Of a DNA stretch of 64,000 nt, positions 16,158 through 24,298 are shown piece by piece. Both the position numbers and the translations under genes were made by a program. The DNA lies in assembly GCF_000757825.1 (NCBI RefSeq), contig NZ_CP009451.1, positions 2,232,001 to 2,296,000 of the forward strand, written 5' to 3'. Source of the DNA: Cedecea neteri. GTDB lineage: Bacteria > Pseudomonadota > Gammaproteobacteria > Enterobacterales > Enterobacteriaceae. Each line of letters starts with the position of its first letter. The first letter of the stretch is position 1. A model generated the notes under the pieces. It was not told the DNA's origin, made no database searches, and saw only the letters and a program-made list of their open reading frames with translations.

Positions 16158-17021
16158 ATGAGCTACACCATCGATATTATCTCCTGCATCACCGACCGTT
16201 TCGTTGAGCTGACCGCCACCGAAAAGCGCATCGCGCAGTTTATTCTGGACGATGTGCAGGCCGCCGCCGCGCTGCCGATTTCGGAAATGGCGCGTCAGAC
16301 GCAAACCAGCCAGGCCTCCATTACCCGCTTTGCCCGCGCCATCGGCTGCAAAGACGTGCGAGAACTCAAGGTCAAACTGGCCCAGTCGCTGGCGGTGGGC
16401 CAAAGATTTATTCTCGATGTGCCGGACCTTGAGGGCGTGCAGGGCATCTACGAAACCATCATCAACGTGCTGGATATCAATCGCCGTGCGCTAAACCCGG
16501 AATCGTTAAACAAGGCTGTGACCTGGCTGAGTAATGCGCGGCAAATCCTGGCGCTGGGCATGGGCGGCGGATCGACGATTTGTGCGCAGGAGTTGCAGTT
16601 CCGTCTGTTTCGCCTCGGCCTGCCGGTGGTGAGCCAAAGCGACGGTCTTCTGGCTAGAATGATGGCGGCGTCGGTGGCCTCTAACGATGTTGTTGTGGCC
16701 CTGTCGTTGGGAGGCTATACGCCAGAAGTAGTGGAAAGCGCGGCTATTGCGCGCCAGTACGGCGCAAAAATCGTCGCCATTACCCCGCAGGGTACGCCGC
16801 TGGCTGAACAGGCAGACATCGTACTGCCGCTGATTATTCGCGAGAACGACTACATTTTTAAGCCGAGCACCTCGCGCTACGCGATGCTGGCGATGATTGA
16901 CGTGCTGGCCACCGAACTGGCGATGGCCAACAAAAGCCAGGCGAAGGACCGCCTGCGCCGCATCAAGCTGGCGCTGGACAGCCATCGCGGCGGGGCAGAC
17001 AGGCAGCCGCTGGGCGATTAA
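16158..17021 (+). CDS. RpiR/MurR-family regulator of the D-amino-acid cluster
   Basis: A 287-residue protein with an N-terminal HTH_6 domain (LTATEKRIAQFILDD...MARQTQTSQASITRFARAIG, about 14-70) and a C-terminal SIS domain (LALGMGGGSTICAQELQFRL, VALSLGGYTPEVVESA). RpiR regulators usually sense phosphosugars, but ones beside RidA and D-amino-acid genes are common. The frame is open from 16110; I choose the ATG at 16158 because the protein then starts as family members do. It is convergent with the RidA gene, the stops overlapping by four bases. Confidence 0.8.
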   Translation: MSYTIDIISCITDRFVELTATEKRIAQFILDDVQAAAALPISEMARQTQTSQASITRFARAIGCKDVRELKVKLAQSLAVGQRFILDVPDLEGVQGIYETIINVLDINRRALNPESLNKAVTWLSNARQILALGMGGGSTICAQELQFRLFRLGLPVVSQSDGLLARMMAASVASNDVVVALSLGGYTPEVVESAAIARQYGAKIVAITPQGTPLAEQADIVLPLIIRENDYIFKPSTSRYAMLAMIDVLATELAMANKSQAKDRLRRIKLALDSHRGGADRQPLGD

Positions 17022-17410
17022 CCCCGATCGGCGCGGTAGCAGGTCACGTCCACTTCCACTTTGCAGTCCACCACCAGGTCAGCCACGCAGCACACGCGGG
17101 CCGGTGGGTGGTCGCCGAAGAAGTCGCGGAACACTTTATTGAAGGACTGGAAATAGCGGGCATCGGTCAGGTACACCTTCACGTGCACCACGTCGGCCAG
17201 GGTGTAACCCGCTTCCGTCATGATATCCACGCAGTTTTGAATCGCCAGCCGTGACTGGTCGATAATTCCGCCCTCAACCACTTCGCCGTCCTTCATCGGC
17301 GTCTGGCCGGACACATACAGCCATCCGGCCGCTTCGACAGCTTTAGCAAAAGGCAGCGGCTGCCCGCCGGTGCCGGTACTGCCGCCAACGCCATAACGTT
17401 TAATGCTCAT
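17018..17410 (-). CDS. RidA-family enamine/imine deaminase
   Basis: A 130-residue RidA (YjgF/YER057c) protein: PLPFAKAVEAAGWLYVSGQTP, then GEVVEGGIIDQSRLAIQNCVDIMTEAG and the catalytic-site Arg in HPPARVCCVADL (family: R105). It hydrolyses reactive enamines/imines made by PLP-dependent dehydratases to keto acids. Beside a D-serine-dehydratase-like gene this role makes sense. The second ATG (17410) is chosen since AAGGAG stands five bases before it. It is upstream-spaced from the deacylase gene by a REP element, so both minus-strand genes may or may not share a transcript. Confidence 0.88.
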   Translation of the reverse strand: MSIKRYGVGGSTGTGGQPLPFAKAVEAAGWLYVSGQTPMKDGEVVEGGIIDQSRLAIQNCVDIMTEAGYTLADVVHVKVYLTDARYFQSFNKVFRDFFGDHPPARVCCVADLVVDCKVEVDVTCYRADRG

Positions 17411-17434
17411 CATTGCTCCTTGTGGATTAGTTTA

Positions 17435-17551
17435 CCCTCACCCTAACCCTCTCCCTGGAAGGGAGAGGGGACGAAGGTACATATTCCCCCTCACCAGATT
17501 TTATCTCGTTTTACCCCCTCTCCTCTCTGGGGAGAGGGCCGGGGTGAGGGG
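17435..17551. repeat. BIME-like double REP (copy R3)
   Basis: CCCTCACCCTAACCCTCTCCC / GGGAGAGGGG, a spacer of about 45 bases, then CCCCTCTCC.. / GGGGAGAGGGCCGGGGTGAGGGG. Here the TAACCC arm is first and the GGCCC arm last, so it is inverted relative to R2. It fills the gap between the RidA and deacylase genes. Confidence 0.85.
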
Positions 17552-17561
17552 AACGTTATAT

Positions 17562-18998
17562 TCACTTCTGCCGACGCAGGAACCGCCCCGCCCGGCCAAT
17601 CACTTTCTGCTCGAGTCCGTAGCTCATCACCCCGTTCACCATCACCGCTTCAATGCCGGCGGCGGGCTGTTTAGGGTTACTGAAGCTCGCCACATCCCGC
17701 ACCGTCGCCGGGTCGAACAACACCAGATCGGCATAATAGCCGCGCTTCACCAGGCCACGTTCGGGCAGTTGGAACCGCGCCGCCGACATCCCCGTCATCT
17801 TATGCACCGCCTGCGTCAGCGGGAAAAGCTTTTCGTCGCGGCTGTAGTGCCCCAGCACGCGTGGGAACGCCCCCCACAGGCGAGGATGCGGCATCGGGTC
17901 GTTCGGCAGCCCGTCTGACCCTACCATCGTTGCCGGGTAGCGCAGCACGCGCCGCACGTCCTGCTCGTCCATGTTGTAATAAATCGCGCCTGCGGGCATC
18001 AGTAATTTTCCCGCTTCGTGAAGTGACATCGACCAGCCCTCGGCAATTTGCTTCAGCGACTGCCCGGCGACCTCCGGATGCGGCTCGGACCAGGTGATCA
18101 CGATGTCGAACTCATCGGTGATCTGCTTCATATCCAGCGTCGAAGAGCTGGCGGAATAAGGGTAACAGTCGCAGGAAACGTCCTGCTGCTCGCGCACCTT
18201 ATCGAACAGCTTCAGCGTTTCGACCGTGCGCCCCCAGTTCTTCGCCCCGGCGCATTTATGGTGCGAGACCACCACCGGCACGTTTCCGTGGCGGCCAATG
18301 CGAAACGCTTCATCCAACGCGTCGAGAATCGGCTCAAACTCAGAGCGCAAATGAGTGGTGTAAATCCCCTTCTCCGCCGCCAGTTCCTCCGCCAGCGCCA
18401 TCACCTCTTCGGTGGTGGACTGGAACGCGCTGGCATAGGCAAGCCCGGTGCTTAATCCCAGCGCACCCTGCTGCAGGGCCAGCTTAAGCTGCTCGCGCAT
18501 GGCGAGGATCTCTTCGTGCGTCGCCGGGCGGAACAGGTCATCCATCTGGTTATTACGCAGCGCGGTATGGCCGACAAGCGTGCCGACGTTGATAGCCGGG
18601 CGTGCCTGCTCCACGGCATGCGCATACGCCTCAACGGTGGGATAGACAAACTGATGCGCCTCGCCCAACAGGTTCATCGGGTCGGGCACCTGCGAGTTAA
18701 TCGTTGCCCCCGCCGCACTGATGCCGCAGTTGCCGACGATAACCGTGGTTACGCCCTGGCTTATCTTCGGTAGATACTCAGGGAAGCGGAGCACGTTGAT
18801 GTCATCGTGCGTGTGAACATCAATAAATCCCGGGGCTAACACGCGTCCGCGGCCGTCGATTTCATGCGTGGCCTCACCGGAGATATACGGCGCAATATCG
18901 GCAATACGCTCGCCCTGCACCGCCACATCAGCCAGATATTCCGCACCGCCTGAACCGTCCATCACGGTGACATTCCTGAAGAGATAATCGAACTTCAT
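17562..18998 (-). CDS. N-acyl-D-amino-acid deacylase
   Basis: A 478-residue amidohydrolase of the D-aminoacylase family. Seen: APGFIDVHTHDD with the HxH metal ligands (about residues 58-69), GNCGIS with the metal Cys near residue 90, HTHLRSEFE-type block TTHLRSEFEPI, VSHHKCAG, and the late Asp in MVGSDGLPNDP. It frees D-amino acids from N-acyl-D-amino acids. The start is set at 18998 because GAGG stands before that ATG; the frame is open to 19040 without a ribosome site. It is divergent from the D-serine-dehydratase-like gene and probably shares control with it. Confidence 0.87.
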   Translation of the reverse strand: MKFDYLFRNVTVMDGSGGAEYLADVAVQGERIADIAPYISGEATHEIDGRGRVLAPGFIDVHTHDDINVLRFPEYLPKISQGVTTVIVGNCGISAAGATINSQVPDPMNLLGEAHQFVYPTVEAYAHAVEQARPAINVGTLVGHTALRNNQMDDLFRPATHEEILAMREQLKLALQQGALGLSTGLAYASAFQSTTEEVMALAEELAAEKGIYTTHLRSEFEPILDALDEAFRIGRHGNVPVVVSHHKCAGAKNWGRTVETLKLFDKVREQQDVSCDCYPYSASSSTLDMKQITDEFDIVITWSEPHPEVAGQSLKQIAEGWSMSLHEAGKLLMPAGAIYYNMDEQDVRRVLRYPATMVGSDGLPNDPMPHPRLWGAFPRVLGHYSRDEKLFPLTQAVHKMTGMSAARFQLPERGLVKRGYYADLVLFDPATVRDVASFSNPKQPAAGIEAVMVNGVMSYGLEQKVIGRAGRFLRRQK

Positions 18999-19088
18999 CT
19001 GCGCCTCACGCCAGTCATAATCTGCGTGCAAGTTAACCATTTACAAGCCATAAAAACAGTGAAAAACTAAACAAAACCCTTGCAAATC

Positions 19089-19161
19089 AATGATACTTTT
19101 ATTCATTAAATTTAAGATATTTGAATAATTAATATAAATAACATCAAGTTAAAAATGATAC
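19089..19161. promoter_or_regulatory. AT-rich divergent promoter with repeated motifs
   Basis: Between the deacylase and the deaminase genes. It holds two direct copies of AATGATAC (19089-19096, 19154-19161) and an inverted repeat TTATTCA/TGAATAA (19099-19105/19122-19128). These are candidates for binding of the neighbouring RpiR-type regulator. Confidence 0.4.
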
Positions 19162-19200
19162 CCAATATGAAAGATAGAATAACCCCGGAGATAATACGTT

Positions 19201-20421
19201 ATGAAATACCAGGAGATTAACCTCGTCCCCCATAAGTCAGCCCTGATGCATTCCCCGGCCAACGTCCTCAATGAAGATGTCTGCCTGCCCGCCGCCCTGA
19301 TCAAAAAATCTGCTCTGAAAAACAACATCAGGTGGATGCAAGACTATGCCAACGCGCGCGCCGTTTCGCTGGCACCGCATGGGAAAACGACCATGACGCC
19401 GTGGATCTTCCAGCAGCAGCAAAAAGCGGGGGCGTGGGCCATCGGCGTAGGCAGCGCATGGCAGGCCAGCATCGCGATGTCCGCCGGCATCGAGCGCGTG
19501 CTGATGGTGAATCAGCTGGTAGGGAAAGCGAACATGGCGCTGGTGTCGAAACTGAAGCATAAACACGCTTCGGTCGACTACATCTGCTGCGTAGACAGCG
19601 AGACGAACGCCCGCGCCCTGTCAGACTTCTTTAGCCAACAGGGCCAAACTCTTGACGTGCTGATTGAACTGGGCGTGCCCGGTGGCCGCTGCGGCTGTCG
19701 CAGCACGGAACAGGCGTTGACGCTGGCAGAACATGTGGCTGAGTTACCCGGTTTGAATTTACGCGGCCTGGAGCTGTACGAAGGCGTGCTGCACGGCGAA
19801 AATCCACAGCCAAAAATAGAATCGTTGCTGCAAGACGCGGCGGCATTAGCCTGCCAGATGGCGCGCTATGTTGACGGCGAATTTCTGTTAACCGGCGCAG
19901 GCTCGGTCTGGTATGACGTAGTGTGCAATATCTGGCTCGCCGCAGAGAAACCGGCCAACTGCCGCATTGCGATCCGCCCCGGCTGCTACATCACCCACGA
20001 CGGCGGTATCTATCAGGAAGCTCAGGAGCAGCTGATCGCGCGCGATCGGATCGCCTGCGATCTTGGTGGCGATCTGGTTTCCGCGCTGGAGCTGGTGGCC
20101 ATGGTGCAGTCAGTGCCGGAAAGCGACCGGGCAATCGTGAATTTTGGCAAGCGAGACAGCGCGTTTGATGCAGGCCTGCCGCAGCCGATAGCCCACTACC
20201 GCCAGGGCAAGCCGCTGGCATCGCCGTCCGAAACCCTCGAAACCACCGGAATTATGGATCAGCACGCTATGCTGAAACTCAAGCCGGGCGCGGATGTGCA
20301 GGTCGGCGATATTCTGGTGTTCAGCACCTCGCATCCGTGCCTGACGTTTGATAAGTGGAAAGCGCTGCTGCTGGTGGACGACGAGTATAACGTGCTGGAT
20401 GAGTTAGAGACGGCGTTCTAG
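19201..20421 (+). CDS. D-serine-dehydratase-like PLP enzyme (amino-acid deaminase)
   Basis: A 406-residue fold-III PLP enzyme: the alanine-racemase-type N-terminal barrel has the PLP lysine K62 in LAPHGKTTM, and the C-terminal D-serine-dehydratase-like domain has the metal pair H378 and C380 in STSHPCLTFDKW. Members (DSD1, D-threonine aldolase and bacterial 'amino acid deaminases') act on D-hydroxy amino acids and need PLP plus a divalent metal. With the deacylase and RidA it makes a logical path: N-acyl-D-amino acid, D-amino acid, enamine, keto acid. CCGGAG lies before the ATG. Substrate is not proven; D-serine or D-threonine is my best guess. Confidence 0.83.
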   Translation: MKYQEINLVPHKSALMHSPANVLNEDVCLPAALIKKSALKNNIRWMQDYANARAVSLAPHGKTTMTPWIFQQQQKAGAWAIGVGSAWQASIAMSAGIERVLMVNQLVGKANMALVSKLKHKHASVDYICCVDSETNARALSDFFSQQGQTLDVLIELGVPGGRCGCRSTEQALTLAEHVAELPGLNLRGLELYEGVLHGENPQPKIESLLQDAAALACQMARYVDGEFLLTGAGSVWYDVVCNIWLAAEKPANCRIAIRPGCYITHDGGIYQEAQEQLIARDRIACDLGGDLVSALELVAMVQSVPESDRAIVNFGKRDSAFDAGLPQPIAHYRQGKPLASPSETLETTGIMDQHAMLKLKPGADVQVGDILVFSTSHPCLTFDKWKALLLVDDEYNVLDELETAF

Positions 20422-20479
20422 GTTGCTTTCTTCCACGATGATGCAGGGCCAGCGGAGGTTCCGTTCACTTCCAGCTCTG

Positions 20480-20630
20480 TTTCATATGTCACCCCCGCAC
20501 TGGTGAACGTCTCGGGAGAATCACCGTCATTCCCCCGAGCCTCCGGCCGTTCCCGACGTCCGGCCCCTGGCCAGTCGGAGAGAAAACGGAGGCGATTTAA
20601 GCCGGAACCGTGCCTCGCTTCTTATTTTTA
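20480..20630. repeat. Structured composite repeat, second (inverted) copy
   Basis: The reverse complement of this stretch matches 12211-12298 and 12398-12436 but lacks the approximately 97-base middle part of that copy. Its hairpin near 20498-20529 keeps the loop GACGGTG (as reverse complement), while the stem differs from the other copy in paired positions. With R4 it makes an inverted pair spanning 8.3 kb with 12107-12435. The gap 20422-20743 holds no gene. Confidence 0.7.
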
Positions 20631-20732
20631 CCCTCACCCTAACCCTCTCCCTGGAAGGGCGAGGGGATAAACAATGTTTCCCATAGCTTTTGTTTTCCCC
20701 CTCTCCCTCCGGGAGAGGGCCGGGGTGAGGGG
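20631..20732. repeat. BIME-like double REP (copy R4)
   Basis: CCCTCACCCTAACCCTCTCCC / GGAAGGGCGAGGGG, spacer with GATAAACAATGTTTCCCATAGC, then CCCCTCTCCC / GGGAGAGGGCCGGGGTGAGGGG. The spacer is the reverse complement of that in R2, so R2 and R4 are sister copies. It ends just before the EIIC stop. Confidence 0.85.
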
Positions 20733-20743
20733 CACTAGCAAAT

Positions 20744-22072
20744 TTATTTCGCCTCAGCCAGCGCCTTAGCCTGCTCCTCTTCTTCCTTCTGCTGAAGCTC
20801 GGTTTCCAGCATCTTCTTCTCGTACGCCTTGAAGAACGGATAATAGATAGCCAGCGAGATAAAGAAGCAGATAAACACCAGCCCACAGGCAATCAGGTTC
20901 CAGTTAGTGGTGATCAGCGCCCCCAGCGGGGCCGGGAGGGTAAACGGCGGCTTCACCATCATGCGCGGGATCAGGCCGCTAATCGTGAACAGATACACCA
21001 CCACGGTATTCACCATCGGCGCCAGAATAAACGGGATCGCGAGGATCGGATTCATCACGATCGGCGCGCCGAAAATCATTGGCTCATTGATGTTGAACAG
21101 CCCCGGAATAAACGACAGCTTGCCCAACTGCTTCAGGTAGATAACGCGGGAGCGAATAAACAGCACCACCAGCGCAAGCGTTGAGCCGGTGCCGCCCATC
21201 TGGGCGTACCACTGGAAGAATTGCTCGGTGAAAATATTCGGCAGCTCATAGGCGCTCACGCCGGACTGGAACAGCTCCATATTCTGCACGATTGCCTGAT
21301 CCCACAGCGGGCGGATCAGCGGCCCCATCACCGCATGACCGTGGATACCCAGCACCCAGAACACGTCGATAAAGAACTGGGTGACAATCCCGCCAAACAG
21401 GTTGGTGCCGGTCATAAAGCCCTTCAGCGGCATAATGATGTAGCTGATGATGGCGTTAATATCGATGTTCAGGAAGTGGCGAGGTATCCAGAACACCAGC
21501 ACCACGGCAAGCGTCGGGAACAGCGCCGAAAACGAGCTGGCGACCACCGGCGGCACGCCCGCAGGCATTTTGATTTCGATGTTGCGGACTTTGATAAAGC
21601 GGTAAATCTCAATGGCAATCAGCGAGGAGATAATCGCCCCAAACAGCCCCTGAGAGCTTAGCGACGTAATAGGAATATAGCGCCCCGCCACCGCTTCACC
21701 CGCCACGGTCACGCCCTGCTTGATATTTACCGGCACAATCATTAGCAACGTCGCCAGCATCGCCAGCAGGCCGCTGGTGATATCGTTCAGCTTGTAGCTT
21801 TTACCGAGGAACGAGCCGATGGTAAACGCGGCGTACAGCGACATCAGCCCGACGGTAAAGCGGAACGGCACGTCCAGCATATCGCGCCACGGCGCAATAA
21901 AGTCCATGTAGCCCTTAATCGGGATATTCAGCAGGATCACGAAGAAAGAGCCGACGATGGTCAGCGGCAAAATAGAGATAAGCCCGTTGCGTATCGCCTG
22001 CATATGGCGCTGGTTGCCGATAGCGTTCGCCACCGGCATCAGCTTGTCGGCTAACTTATCAAAGGTCGACAT
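20744..22072 (-). CDS. PTS EIIC, cellobiose/beta-glucoside type
   Basis: A 442-residue lactose/cellobiose-family EIIC with about ten membrane segments; family blocks are MPVANAIGNQRHMQAIRNGLI (start), FWVLGIHGHAVMGP (about 235) and FNINEPMIFGAPIVMNP, the conserved sugar-binding NEP-type motif. The C-terminal tail is charged (LETELQQKEEEEQAKA). The ATG at 22072 has AGGAGG seven bases before it; an ATG at 22087 lacks one. It overlaps the end of the GH1 gene by 14 bases. With EIIB upstream it imports and phosphorylates a beta-glucoside such as cellobiose; no EIIA gene is present in the operon. Confidence 0.9.
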   Translation of the reverse strand: MSTFDKLADKLMPVANAIGNQRHMQAIRNGLISILPLTIVGSFFVILLNIPIKGYMDFIAPWRDMLDVPFRFTVGLMSLYAAFTIGSFLGKSYKLNDITSGLLAMLATLLMIVPVNIKQGVTVAGEAVAGRYIPITSLSSQGLFGAIISSLIAIEIYRFIKVRNIEIKMPAGVPPVVASSFSALFPTLAVVLVFWIPRHFLNIDINAIISYIIMPLKGFMTGTNLFGGIVTQFFIDVFWVLGIHGHAVMGPLIRPLWDQAIVQNMELFQSGVSAYELPNIFTEQFFQWYAQMGGTGSTLALVVLFIRSRVIYLKQLGKLSFIPGLFNINEPMIFGAPIVMNPILAIPFILAPMVNTVVVYLFTISGLIPRMMVKPPFTLPAPLGALITTNWNLIACGLVFICFFISLAIYYPFFKAYEKKMLETELQQKEEEEQAKALAEAK

Positions 22073-23462
22073 GGTCAGCCTCCTCAAACCCGTTGTTCTC
22101 GATCACGCCACAGAACCAGCGCCCGGACTTTTTCAGCGAACGCTGCTGCGTCGCTAAATCAAGCCGGTAGAAACCGTAGCGATTTTTATAGGCGTTCTGC
22201 CACGACCAGCAGTCGATAAAGGTCCACATCTGGTAGCCCAGGCACCGGCTGCCTTCCGCCATCGCTTTATGCAGCCAGGTTAAGTGCTCCCGAAGAAACT
22301 CGATGCGGTAATCGTCCTGCACTTCGCCGTCCACCATGAACTGCTCTTCGTCCATGATGCCAATGCCATTTTCCGAGACGAACCACGGCAGGTTGCCGTA
22401 GCGCTCTTTCACCAGCATGGCGATGTCGTACAGCGCGGGCGGGTAAATCTCGATGCCACGCGAGGTATTCATGCGCCGCCCCGGCATCACGTACTCTTCA
22501 AAAAAACGCTCCGGCACAAACCCGTGAGGCTCTTCAAGCAGAGTTTCACGCGCCTTAACCCGGCGTGGGCGATAGTAATTGATGCCCAGCAAATCAACGC
22601 GGGTCGCGGCAATCAGCTCACAGTCACCCGGCAATACCTTCGGCAGCACATCGTATTCTTTCAGCAGTGCCACCAGCTCGTCGGGGTAGCGCCCAAGCAG
22701 CATCGGTTCGTTAATGCTGCGCGTGTAGAACAGGTCAGCCATTTCCGCAGCCCGCAGATCTTCCGGGCTGTCGCTGCGCGGATAAACGGGGATGACGTCC
22801 ATGATGATGCCAATCTGCCCGTCCAGGTTCATTTCTCGCCAGGCGGCCACCGCCTTACAGTGGGCGATAACAATGTGGTGCAGCACCTGGGCCGCACGGC
22901 GAAAATCCGTCACGTAAGGATAATGGCGTGGATGTAAATAACCTGCCTCGGCGGGGATAAGCGGCTCGTTGAAGGTAAACCAGTAACGCACGCGGTCGCC
23001 AAACAGCCGGTAGCAAATTCCCGCATAGCGAGCGAAAGCGTCCACCACCTCGCGGTTCTCAAATCCGCCCTTTGCCTGCAGCGCCATCGGCATATCAAAA
23101 TGGTAGAGATTGATAAAAGGCTCTATCCCCTGGCGAATCAGCTCATCAATCACGTCGCTATAAAACTGCTCGGCCTGAGGATTAACTTCCCCGTCGCCGT
23201 CAGGGATCAGCCGGGACCAGGAAATCGACGTGCGGAATGAATTCAGGCCAATGTTTTTCGCCAGCTGAATGTCTTCCCGCCAGCGCTGGTAAAACGTAGA
23301 GGTATCGTCAGCGGTGACGCCGTTGTAAAAACGGCTGTTAAACTCGTGCGAGGCGTAATCCCAGATATTATCGCCCTTGCCATCACCCTCAACTCGTCCC
23401 TCAGACTGCGTGGCGCTGGTCGCCGTGCCCCACCAGAATTTGTCGGGAAAACGGTATTTCAT
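22059..23462 (-). CDS. 6-phospho-beta-glucosidase (GH1)
   Basis: A 467-residue glycoside hydrolase family 1 protein: N-terminal signature FPDKFWWGTATSATQSEG, acid/base Glu in TFNEPLI (about residue 168) and nucleophile Glu in VSENGIG (about 370). The C-terminal part has QMWTFIDCWSWQNAYKNRYGFY. Lying between EIIB and EIIC, it should cleave the phosphorylated disaccharide in the cytoplasm to glucose and glucose-6-phosphate or the aglycone. The start overlaps the end of the EIIB gene (ATGA), so it is co-translated. Confidence 0.92.
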   Translation of the reverse strand: MKYRFPDKFWWGTATSATQSEGRVEGDGKGDNIWDYASHEFNSRFYNGVTADDTSTFYQRWREDIQLAKNIGLNSFRTSISWSRLIPDGDGEVNPQAEQFYSDVIDELIRQGIEPFINLYHFDMPMALQAKGGFENREVVDAFARYAGICYRLFGDRVRYWFTFNEPLIPAEAGYLHPRHYPYVTDFRRAAQVLHHIVIAHCKAVAAWREMNLDGQIGIIMDVIPVYPRSDSPEDLRAAEMADLFYTRSINEPMLLGRYPDELVALLKEYDVLPKVLPGDCELIAATRVDLLGINYYRPRRVKARETLLEEPHGFVPERFFEEYVMPGRRMNTSRGIEIYPPALYDIAMLVKERYGNLPWFVSENGIGIMDEEQFMVDGEVQDDYRIEFLREHLTWLHKAMAEGSRCLGYQMWTFIDCWSWQNAYKNRYGFYRLDLATQQRSLKKSGRWFCGVIENNGFEEADHVDL

Positions 23463-23785
23463 ACGGACCCCTGGTCAGCATTTTTCAGCAGCGAAAGCGC
23501 GTGATCCAGCACCTTATCACCCTGCATTGAGCCGTAATGCATCATGTCGATGGCCGCCACCGGAACGCCGTGAGGTGCCGCCGCCGCGCTCAGGTTTTGC
23601 AGCTGGAACTTCACCTGCGGCCCGAGCAGGACGACGTCGGCTTCATCAATAATCTGGTCGAAATCTGACACCGGAACGGCGGTAATTTCCACCGCCACAT
23701 CGCGGCTGTGCGCGGACTGCTTCATTCTTTCCACTAACATGCTGGTGGACATTCCCGCAGCACAGCATAAGAAGATTTTTTTCAT
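23459..23785 (-). CDS. PTS EIIB, cellobiose/chitobiose type
   Basis: A 108-residue EIIB of the lactose/chitobiose family. The phosphorylated cysteine is C8 in LCCAAGMSTSMLVERM; GPQVKFQLQNL is the second family block. It passes phosphate from EIIA to the sugar at EIIC. It is the first gene of the EIIB-GH1-EIIC operon. GAGGGAAAAACG precedes the ATG. EIIA and a dedicated regulator are not seen here; the IS110 copy lies about 290 bases upstream. Confidence 0.92.
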   Translation of the reverse strand: MKKIFLCCAAGMSTSMLVERMKQSAHSRDVAVEITAVPVSDFDQIIDEADVVLLGPQVKFQLQNLSAAAAPHGVPVAAIDMMHYGSMQGDKVLDHALSLLKNADQGSV

Positions 23786-23928
23786 CGTTTTTCCCTCAGA
23801 GAATCAATGCAGTGTCCGCGGTATGCGGCCAAATATATTCTGGGTAGCGGCGAAAAAAGCCACAAGTGAGGGGTGGCACAGATTTGCTTTTAACGGCTGG
23901 TACTTTTGGCGAAATAAATGATTAAACC

Positions 23929-23947
23929 TTATTAAATCCATTAATAA
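23929..23947. promoter_or_regulatory. Palindrome upstream of the beta-glucoside PTS operon
   Basis: TTATTAA-ATCCA-TTAATAA, a perfect 7-bp inverted repeat about 145 bases upstream of the EIIB ATG. It is a possible operator. The rest of 23786-24060 is AT-rich and without a gene. Confidence 0.4.
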
Positions 23948-24057
23948 ACAGACGGATAAGAGTGTTACTTTTCTGACGATGTTCGCCTTCAGGTGTCGTT
24001 TTATTGACGGGAATGGTGCAGCGGTCACAGCCAGAAGCTCGTTTGAATATTGCGCCA

Positions 24058-24075
24058 CACCCTCACCCCGGCCCT
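24058..24075. repeat. Left part of the REP repeat split by IS110 copy A (R5)
   Basis: CACCCTCACCCCGGCC-CT, the GGCCC-type outer arm. It continues at 25274 on the other side of the element. Confidence 0.85.
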
Positions 24076-24298
24076 TATGTCTTGAACTTCCCCGCCAGTG
24101 CGGGGAAGATCCCCGACTGATCATCGGGAGGTTGCCGGTGAGCATCCCCTGGCCCTGGTGCTTCCGAGCCCGTGGGAGAGATTATGCCCCGGCAACCTTA
24201 TTCCCTGTCGCCTCAAGACCGAACGGTATCCTGTGCCTCTGAGCACCCACATATAAGGATGGTCTGGCGATATTATTCATAAGGTTACGGAGAATCAG
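24076..24298 (+). ncRNA. Likely IS110 bridge RNA (copy A)
   Basis: The 223-base non-coding left end folds by eye into a 5' hairpin (CTTCCCCGC 24087-24095/GCGGGGAAG 24100-24108), a target-type loop closed by GTTGCCGG/CCGGCAAC (24131-24138/24189-24196), and a donor-type loop closed by AGACC/GGTCT (24216-24220/24261-24265). In the first loop CTGGCCCT (24149-24156) equals the left target CCGGCCCT except one G-U position, and GTGGGAGAG (24172-24180) is complementary to CTCTCCCAC, the right target. In the second, ACGGTATC (24223-24230) equals the element's right end and ATAAG (24253-24257) is complementary to its left end CTTAT. This is the layout known for IS621 bridge RNAs. Confidence 0.75.
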
